Source of the DNA: Acidimicrobiia bacterium | Lineage (GTDB): Bacteria > Actinomycetota > Acidimicrobiia > Acidimicrobiales > Bin134 | NCBI GenBank assembly: GCA_022827405.1 | Contig: JAJDTA010000133.1 | Location: 1-36,058 of the forward strand | DNA length: 36,058 nucleotides | Direction of reading: 5' to 3' | Shown: piece by piece, positions 31,175 to 36,058 of the stretch | Layout of the letters: every line of letters begins with the position of its first letter | Numbering within the stretch: position 1 is the stretch's first letter | Program-made: the position numbers and the translations under genes | Notes under the pieces: generated by a model | Database searches by the model: none | What the model saw: only the letters and a program-made list of their open reading frames with translations | Told to the model about the DNA's origin: nothing

Positions 31175-32374
31175 GACGGCCTCTTTTCTGGGTGCTTCCG
31201 GCGGTAATTTCCTAGCACCCCGCTGGCCGAATGGCCCAAGCAAGTCTTAGGCGGCGGCCTCGCGCAGGCGGGTGGTGCGGTGCACCGGGTCGGTGTCGAT
31301 CTTGGGGATCACATATTCGCCCAGCAGCTCGATGGTCTTGAGATCGTCGGCCCGCTCGCTGGGGCCCATGCCGAACACCAGCTGGTCGGCCCCGGCGTCG
31401 GCCCACGCCTGGGCGCCCTTGAGCGCCTGGTCGGGGTCGCCCATCACGCTGCCCGGCTGGCCCACGGTCTCCCACAGGTCATCGGCGCTGGGCATGGGGA
31501 TGGTCTGGGGCCATGGCGGCACCCATTCGGGCCGGGGGAAGGTGTCGTGATAGCGGAACACGTTGGACTGGAGGTAGGTCATCGACGACCGCAGGGCGTG
31601 GTCAACCGCTCCTTGGTCGGTTTCGGCCACGAACGCCCCGGTGGTCACCATCAGGTTGTCGTTCACGAATGCCCCCACCGGCTCGGCGTTGACGATGTCG
31701 CGCTTGTAGGCCTCCAGCACCGGGGCCAGCTCGTCGAGGGCGCCCACTGAGAAGCCGAGCACGCCGAGGCCCTTGCGGGCGGCCATGGCGTAGCTGGTCA
31801 CGTTGCCCGCCGCGTACCACATGGCGGGGTGGCCTTTGCCCCACGGCTTGGGCAGCACTTTGCGGGGCGGCAGCGACCAGAACTTGCCCTCGTAGCCCTC
31901 GTAGGTGTCCTGGGTCCACATCTTGGCGAATTCGCCGATCACGTCTTCCCAGATCTCTTTGGTGTGAGAGGTGTCGGTGATGCCCTCCTTGTGCAGGAAT
32001 CCCAGGATCTCGTGGCTGCCGGCGCCGCGGCCGGTGCCGAACTCGAAACGCCCCCCGGTGAGGTGGTCGAGCATGGCCACCCGCTCGGCCACCTTGGCCG
32101 GGTGGTTCACCTGGGGGAGAGGGTTGAAGATGCCCGAGCCGATGTGGATGCGCTCGGTGGCGTGGGCCAGGTATCCGGCGATGGCATCGTTGGCCGACAT
32201 GTGGGAGTACTCGTCGAGGAAGTGGTGCTCGGGCAGCCACACGTACTTGAACCCGGCCTTGTCGGCGGCGATCACCAGGTCGAGCTCTTCCATGAACGCG
32301 GTGTGCTCGGCGTCGGGGTCCACGTCCCGGCGATGCTGGGGCACGTATCCCTGGATGAAAAGTCCAAACTCCAT
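30059..32374. repeat. Tandem gene duplication with 1,200-bp period
   Basis: 30059-31174 and 31259-32374 are direct repeats at a constant offset of 1,200 bp without indels. Long blocks are identical, for example 30661-30727 against 31861-31927. Similarity extends a little upstream of both ATGs (TAGGAAAT followed by a purine-rich leader and AGAGGCCG before ATG). Divergence is patchy, which suits duplication followed by selection or partial gene conversion. Confidence 0.85.
31247..32374 (-). CDS. LLM class flavin-dependent oxidoreductase (copy 2)
   Basis: A 375-aa luciferase-like oxidoreductase, paralogue of the next gene on this strand. Differences are concentrated in short patches: FRREGDPEAEH versus HRRDVDPDAEH, TTATKE versus SHTKE, and PPIEEAQAMI versus PSADDLWETV, the last probably near the substrate entrance. 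Flavin-site motifs are identical. ATG at 32374 has GAGAGG upstream. It is divergent from the epoxide-hydrolase-like gene, with 89 bp between. The 72-bp spacer before copy 1 resembles the DNA upstream of this copy, so each gene appears to carry its own duplicated leader. Confidence 0.88.
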   Translation of the reverse strand: MEFGLFIQGYVPQHRRDVDPDAEHTAFMEELDLVIAADKAGFKYVWLPEHHFLDEYSHMSANDAIAGYLAHATERIHIGSGIFNPLPQVNHPAKVAERVAMLDHLTGGRFEFGTGRGAGSHEILGFLHKEGITDTSHTKEIWEDVIGEFAKMWTQDTYEGYEGKFWSLPPRKVLPKPWGKGHPAMWYAAGNVTSYAMAARKGLGVLGFSVGALDELAPVLEAYKRDIVNAEPVGAFVNDNLMVTTGAFVAETDQGAVDHALRSSMTYLQSNVFRYHDTFPRPEWVPPWPQTIPMPSADDLWETVGQPGSVMGDPDQALKGAQAWADAGADQLVFGMGPSERADDLKTIELLGEYVIPKIDTDPVHRTTRLREAAA

Positions 32375-32449
32375 GTCGGCCTCTCTGTCGATTTTCGGCA
32401 GATATTTCCTAACATCCCGCCCGCCTCAGGGCATAAGTGCGGAAGCGAA

Positions 32450-32455
32450 TAGGCT
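32450..32455 (+). promoter_or_regulatory. -10 box of a leaderless transcript (epoxide hydrolase-like)
   Basis: TAGGCT at 32450-32455 lies 8 nt before the GTG at 32464, with no Shine-Dalgarno between. It supports 32464 rather than the GTG at 32437 as the start. Confidence 0.45.
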
Positions 32456-32463
32456 GCCGGGCC

Positions 32464-33429
32464 GTGCCTCCCATTCGCCCCGAGCAACCGCCAACTCCAC
32501 CCCGAGATGCCTTCGCCATCCACCGGGCCCCGGTCGATGGCGACCTGTCGCTGGCCTACATCCGCGAGGGAGAGGGCGGCTACCCGCTGGTGCTGGTCCA
32601 CGGCTATCCCGAGACCAAGCGCATCTGGTGGCGCAACATCAAGCCCTTGGCCGAGGCGGGCTACGAGGTGATCGTGCCCGACCTGCGGGGCTACGGCGAC
32701 TCCGATCTGTCCGGAAACGACCAGTACGACCTGGTGCTGTACTCCCGCGACGTCCACACCCTGGTCCACGACGTGCTCGGCCACGAGCGGGTCGGGCTTT
32801 TGGGCGGCGACGTGGGCGGGGCGGTGATCGTGGACATGGCCAACCGCTGGCCCGGGTTCGCCGAGCGGATGGTGTTCTTCAACACCGTGGCCCCCTTCAT
32901 CGTCGACCAGGTGGACTGGTACACCGAGCGGGGTCTGTCGCTGAACCCGCTGCCCCACGGTCCCACCGGCGACTACCGCATCCGCCAGGGCCGCGACCCC
33001 GACCAGCTCCGGGCCGACCTCGACACCCCCGAGCGCTGCCGCCGCTACGTGCGCGACTGCTATGAGCACCGGCTGTGGGCCTCCCAGTACTCCTTCGAGG
33101 AGGAAGACATCGACTTCATGACCGAGCCGTTCGCCGATATCGAGCGGCTCGCGGCCGGATGGTCGGTGTACCAGTTGGAGTACGGCCGGCCCATGACCGA
33201 GCCGCCCATGATGGGCACCCAGGTGCAGGCGCCCACGCTCATCTTGTACGGCCCCGACGACCAGGTGGTGCCCAAGGACTTCCCCAAGCGCTGCGAGATC
33301 GCCTTCGCCAACCGGGTGGGGCCGGTGGTCATCCCCGAATGCGGCCACTTTCTCCAGTGGGAGCGGGCCGACGTGTTCAACGAGCTGGCCAAGTACTTCT
33401 TCGCCGATCTCAAGGAAGGGCGGGGCTGA
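32464..33429 (+). CDS. Epoxide hydrolase-like alpha/beta hydrolase
   Basis: A 321-aa alpha/beta-hydrolase. The oxyanion-hole motif HGYPE is at about 46-50. The nucleophile elbow is GGDVGG with Asp116, an aspartate as in epoxide hydrolases, haloalkane and haloacetate dehalogenases rather than a serine. The acid is Asp265 or Asp266 in YGPDDQ and the base His295 in CGHFLQWE. The usual GHDWGG is altered to GGDVGG, which moves the flanking His. It would open an epoxide or displace a halide by an ester intermediate. The GTG at 32464 lies 8 nt after TAGGCT. Its stop overlaps the ATG of the next hydrolase (TGATG). Confidence 0.85.
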   Translation: MPPIRPEQPPTPPRDAFAIHRAPVDGDLSLAYIREGEGGYPLVLVHGYPETKRIWWRNIKPLAEAGYEVIVPDLRGYGDSDLSGNDQYDLVLYSRDVHTLVHDVLGHERVGLLGGDVGGAVIVDMANRWPGFAERMVFFNTVAPFIVDQVDWYTERGLSLNPLPHGPTGDYRIRQGRDPDQLRADLDTPERCRRYVRDCYEHRLWASQYSFEEEDIDFMTEPFADIERLAAGWSVYQLEYGRPMTEPPMMGTQVQAPTLILYGPDDQVVPKDFPKRCEIAFANRVGPVVIPECGHFLQWERADVFNELAKYFFADLKEGRG

Positions 33430-34382
33430 TGCACCTCAACGAGTTTGCCGACACCGTCGAGCCGCTGGACATGACTGCCACCGCCGAGTTCGAGAGCCTG
33501 TGTACCAGCGCCGCCGACCTCGGCATCGCCCACGGCTCCCACATCTCCTATGTGTCCCGCAACATCGTGGCCCGCCACCACCGGTTCCACTTCTCCGAGT
33601 GGGGCCGTCCCGATGCCCCCACCGTGCTGCTGCTCCACGGCGGCAACCAGTCGTGCCATTCCTGGGACCTGGTCAGCCTGGCGCTGGCCGACCGCTACCA
33701 CGTTTTGGCCCTGGATCAGCGGGGCCACGGCGACAGCGAGTGGGCCCGCGACGCCGACTACTCCTCGGGGGCCATGGCCGCCGACGCCGCTGCCTTCTGC
33801 CAGGCGATGGGCGTGGTGGACCCCATCGTGATGGGCCACTCCATGGGCGGCATGAACACCATGCGCCTCACCCTCGACCACCCCGAACTGGCCAGGGCCA
33901 TCGTGCTGGTGGACATCGGCCCCGAGATCTCCGAGGTGGGCACCCAGGTAATCCGCACCTTCGTCACCGAGAACCGGGAGTTCCAAGACTTGGACGATTT
34001 CGTGGCCGCAGTGCAGAAGTACGACCCCTACCGCAGTCGGGAGCACATCGAGCGCACCGTCAAGTACAACCTGCTCCAGCGGGTGGACGGCACCTACATC
34101 TCCAAGGTGGACCACGGCCCCCGGCTGGCCCACGGCGCCGAGCACCGCCGGGCCGGCGACCGCTTCACCCTGGAAGACGCCGAGCGCATCACCCAGCCGG
34201 TGCTGCTGGTGCGGGGTGCCGACTCCTGGGTGCTCACCGCCGAGGCCGCCGAGCGGTTCGCCGACGCCTTGCCCCACGGCCAACTGGTGACCGTGCCCGA
34301 CTGCAGCCACAACGTCCACGGCCAGAACACCCCCGGCTTCTTGGCCGCGGTTGAGCCCTTCTTGGCAAGCTTCTCGCCATGA
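33429..34382 (+). CDS. Alpha/beta hydrolase (serine type)
   Basis: A 317-aa alpha/beta hydrolase. An N-terminal region of about 65 residues precedes LLLHGGNQSCHSW (oxyanion hole), then DQRGHGDSEW, the nucleophile elbow GHSMGG with Ser138, and the base His294 in DCSHNVHG. It looks like C-C bond hydrolases and esterases that act on ring-cleavage products, but that is only a family resemblance. ATG at 33429 overlaps the TGA of the epoxide-hydrolase-like gene by one base, and its stop overlaps the next ATG by 4 bp (34379-34382), giving a tightly coupled three-gene operon. Confidence 0.85.
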   Translation: MHLNEFADTVEPLDMTATAEFESLCTSAADLGIAHGSHISYVSRNIVARHHRFHFSEWGRPDAPTVLLLHGGNQSCHSWDLVSLALADRYHVLALDQRGHGDSEWARDADYSSGAMAADAAAFCQAMGVVDPIVMGHSMGGMNTMRLTLDHPELARAIVLVDIGPEISEVGTQVIRTFVTENREFQDLDDFVAAVQKYDPYRSREHIERTVKYNLLQRVDGTYISKVDHGPRLAHGAEHRRAGDRFTLEDAERITQPVLLVRGADSWVLTAEAAERFADALPHGQLVTVPDCSHNVHGQNTPGFLAAVEPFLASFSP

Positions 34383-35551
34383 GCGACATCAGCGCCGCGG
34401 TAGAGGCCTGGGATGAGTGGTGCGACCTGCTCAAGCGGATGGGCCATGAGGTGGTTGCCCCGCCCTATCCGACCGACGACGGCGGCGACATGGAGATGCT
34501 CGAGCACCTGGCCGACAACGTGGAGGGGTTCTTGGGCTGGGAGGTTTTCCACGCCGACCCCACCCGCCCGTTCTTCAACCGCCAGAACGACCTGACCGTC
34601 CAGTGGGGCGGCCCCAACGCCGACAACGTGTACCGCCATGCCCGCATCGAGCCCGGCCGCCGCTACCGCATCACCGGCAACATGCACGGCTGCGACGATT
34701 TCATCATCGCCCTGCGGGCCGGGTTCATGCACAACGACATCTGGGGCACCAAGTCCACCATCACCGCCCACGACCTGGGACTCGCCCGCCACGACGACTT
34801 CGAGATCCTGCTGGGTGGCGACGAGCCCGGCGCGGTGGCCATTCCCGACGGGGTGCTGTCGGCGTCGATCCGGGAGTACTACTTCGACTGGACCGCCGAT
34901 GAGCCCGCCTTCTTCACCATCGAGTGCCTCGATCCCGAGCCCGCCCCCGTGCTCGACGGCCCCACCTTCGCCAACCGGGTGCGCCGCGCCATGATGCAGA
35001 TGACCGACTCCATCGAGCGGTGGAACGCGTACATGGTGATGAACCGGGCCGAGCGCATCGACAACACCTTCACCAATCGCACCCTGGAGGTGTCCAAGGG
35101 CCTGTCCATGGCCCGCTACGAGTTCTGCTTCTGGGATCTGGAGCCCGACCAGGCCCTGATCGTGACCGCCGAGGTGCCCGAGGCCCATTACTGGGGTGCC
35201 CAGCTCTACATGATGGGCACGTTCGAGCTGGTCGACACCTACGCCCACATCTCCTGCCGCAACCAGACCCAGACCACCGTCTCCTCCGACGGCAAAGTGC
35301 GCTACGTGGTGTGCGGCACCGATCCCGGCACAGCCAACTGGCTCGACAACGCCAACCGCCGCAATGGCCTGTGCACCCTCCGCTGGTTCTGGCCCACCGG
35401 CGACCAAGCCATGGCCCCCACCACCGAAGTAGTGGCTCTGGCCGACGTGGCCGCGGCCCTCCCCGACGACCACCCCGCCGTCACCCCCCAAGAGCACGCC
35501 ACCGACCTAGGCACCCGCCAAGCCCACCTCCGCCACCGCTTCCGGACCTGA
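34379..35551 (+). CDS. DUF1214 domain-containing protein
   Basis: A 390-aa protein with a C-terminal DUF1214 domain (PF06742). The domain is recognisable from YWGAQLYMMGTFELVDTY, the RNQTQTTVSSDGKVRYVV stretch, and DPGTANWLDN followed by CTLRWFWPTG. The N-terminal two thirds is soluble, with GNMHGCDDFIIALRAG and many aromatic residues, and no signal peptide is seen. DUF1214 proteins often occur with DUF1254 and in lipid- or hydrocarbon-degradation loci of actinobacteria, but no biochemical role is established that I know of. It is the last gene of the hydrolase operon, overlapping its neighbour by ATGA. Confidence 0.78.
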   Translation: MSDISAAVEAWDEWCDLLKRMGHEVVAPPYPTDDGGDMEMLEHLADNVEGFLGWEVFHADPTRPFFNRQNDLTVQWGGPNADNVYRHARIEPGRRYRITGNMHGCDDFIIALRAGFMHNDIWGTKSTITAHDLGLARHDDFEILLGGDEPGAVAIPDGVLSASIREYYFDWTADEPAFFTIECLDPEPAPVLDGPTFANRVRRAMMQMTDSIERWNAYMVMNRAERIDNTFTNRTLEVSKGLSMARYEFCFWDLEPDQALIVTAEVPEAHYWGAQLYMMGTFELVDTYAHISCRNQTQTTVSSDGKVRYVVCGTDPGTANWLDNANRRNGLCTLRWFWPTGDQAMAPTTEVVALADVAAALPDDHPAVTPQEHATDLGTRQAHLRHRFRT

Positions 35552-35581
35552 GAAGCAGTACCAAGTCGCAACCCAGCGCGG

Positions 35582-35587
35582 TATCTT
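35582..35587 (+). promoter_or_regulatory. Putative -10 box upstream of hicBA
   Basis: TATCTT at 35582-35587 is followed by a leader with GGGAG before the ATG at 35626. The GTGs near 35592-35596 are out of frame with hicB, so they are not its start. Confidence 0.35.
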
Positions 35588-35625
35588 CTGGGTGTGAGTT
35601 CTTCCCCGCCGCGGGAGCGTCAGTG

Positions 35626-35862
35626 ATGCCGAAGCAGTACAAGCTGCCCTACACGCTGAAGGCACCCTCCGAGGAAACCGAGAATATGTTCCTTGCGGAA
35701 GTGCCTGTGCTTCCGGGTTGCCGAGCATGGGGTGAGACCGCCGAAGAGGCTCTGTTCAATTTGGAAGGCGTTACGGCTGACTTTATTGCGTCTTGCGAAC
35801 ACCACGGTGATCCGCTTCCCGCTGCCATTACGGCTGCTGGCGAGCTTGTAATAGCGGTTTGA
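35626..35862 (+). CDS. hicB: HicB-family antitoxin
   Basis: A 78-aa HicB-type protein with the partly degraded RNase H-like fold. FLAEVPVLPGCRAWGETAEEAL is the family core (normally DxPGCxTQGxTxEEA); here the Asp before Pro is replaced by Val, and the C-terminal DNA-binding helices of longer HicBs are absent. The antitoxin should bind and inactivate HicA. ATG at 35626 has GGGAG upstream. The stop TGA at 35860 overlaps the TTG start of the next gene. The order hicB-hicA is the reverse of the most common arrangement but occurs in many genomes. Confidence 0.85.
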   Translation: MPKQYKLPYTLKAPSEETENMFLAEVPVLPGCRAWGETAEEALFNLEGVTADFIASCEHHGDPLPAAITAAGELVIAV

Positions 35863-36058
35863 CTTATCGGGAACTCACCCGAAAGTTGCGTGCCCTTGGT
35901 TGCGAGTTCGACCGCCAGTCACGTGGCTCTCATGAAATCTGGCGGAACCCTGCCAGCGGCACACGGACCACGATCCCAAATTGGGGCGGAAAAGACCTGC
36001 GGTCCGGAACCATTCGGGCCATCGTGCGAGATCTTCAAGTCGATCGGAGTGCGTTCGA
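35859..36058 (+). CDS. hicA: HicA-family mRNA interferase toxin (cut by window edge)
   Basis: Starting at TTG 35859, inside the hicB stop, the frame runs open to the window end (66 codons). It begins TYRELTRKLRALGCEFDRQ and has SRGSHEIWRNP with the catalytic histidine of HicA toxins, then TTIPNWGGKDLRSGTIRAIVRDL, the typical double-stranded-RNA-binding-like ending. A few C-terminal residues are likely missing. It cleaves mRNA when free of HicB. The TTG start and 4-nt overlap imply translation only after hicB, favouring antitoxin excess. Confidence 0.85.
   Translation, partial: MTYRELTRKLRALGCEFDRQSRGSHEIWRNPASGTRTTIPNWGGKDLRSGTIRAIVRDLQVDRSAF

Noticed and set aside
29195-31207. Very long open frame (670 codons) on the plus strand
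   Set aside because: It is antisense to the enoyl-CoA hydratase and LLM genes. Its product is rich in His, Gly, Val and Arg without motifs, the usual effect of high-GC codon bias, whereas the minus-strand genes have clear family motifs.
1-36058. CRISPR array, prophage or integrated conjugative element
   Set aside because: No regularly spaced repeats, phage structural genes, integrase with attachment site at the tRNA-Thr, or conjugation genes were seen. The tRNA is complete with no repeated 3' end noticed nearby.

Overview
The window is GC-rich, gene-dense chromosomal DNA from an actinobacterium. The evidence is an actinobacterial topA with a basic tail and no zinc fingers, a BldG-like/anti-sigma pair, a monoderm-type tad pilus cluster with a DUF4244 pilin, frequent GTG starts and many leaderless-looking genes. 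The abundance of amidohydrolase-2, CaiB/BaiF, LLM flavin oxidoreductase and enoyl-CoA hydratase genes is what I would expect of the Acidimicrobiia. That placement is inference; no rRNA or other taxonomic marker was compared.

Layout. 1-139: edge of an IS481-like element (5' end of its transposase). 200-4760: catabolic group of amidohydrolase, converging with an SDR / CaiB-type CoA transferase / amidohydrolase operon. 4838-5423: DUF4389 membrane protein gene broken by a 1-nt frameshift. 5488-8958 (minus): MFS exporter and two BMP-type (nucleoside-like) ABC permeases without their ATPase or binding protein. 9014-12859 (plus): tad/Flp pilus cluster (TadZ-like, TadA, TadB, TadC, DUF4244 pilin, TadE). 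12906-13696: STAS anti-anti-sigma and HATPase anti-sigma pair. 13747-15084: nhaA. 15158-21017: topA, MFS, tmk, holB. 21039-21111: tRNA-Thr(CGU). 21200-22017: EchA12-like enoyl-CoA hydratase with a frameshift in a C run. 22154-22681: RelB/DinJ antitoxin plus a YafQ-type toxin killed by an in-frame stop. 22735-23505: Gmad2-like lipoprotein, divergent from a third amidohydrolase. 24704-29217: bioB followed by both subunits of a methylcrotonyl-CoA-type carboxylase. 29240-35551: second catabolic group: enoyl-CoA hydratase, two near-identical LLM flavin oxidoreductases, and divergently an epoxide-hydrolase-like protein, an alpha/beta hydrolase and a DUF1214 protein. 35626-end: hicB-hicA, with hicA cut by the window edge. 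No intergenic stretch exceeds 300 bp; the longest (about 22018-22153) holds a hairpin and the antitoxin promoter/operator.

How it fits together. The centre (9014-21017) is a conserved actinobacterial housekeeping block: surface pilus, partner-switching sigma control, ion homeostasis, DNA topology, dTTP supply and clamp loading. It is flanked by accessory catabolic clusters of acyl-CoA chemistry, with biotin synthesis next to the biotin enzyme that needs it. Three genes are visibly broken (DUF4389, ech, yafQ), two of them at C homopolymers. At least eight genes show a TANNNT box 6-9 nt before the start codon, the architecture of leaderless transcripts. The least explained parts are the two catabolic clusters.
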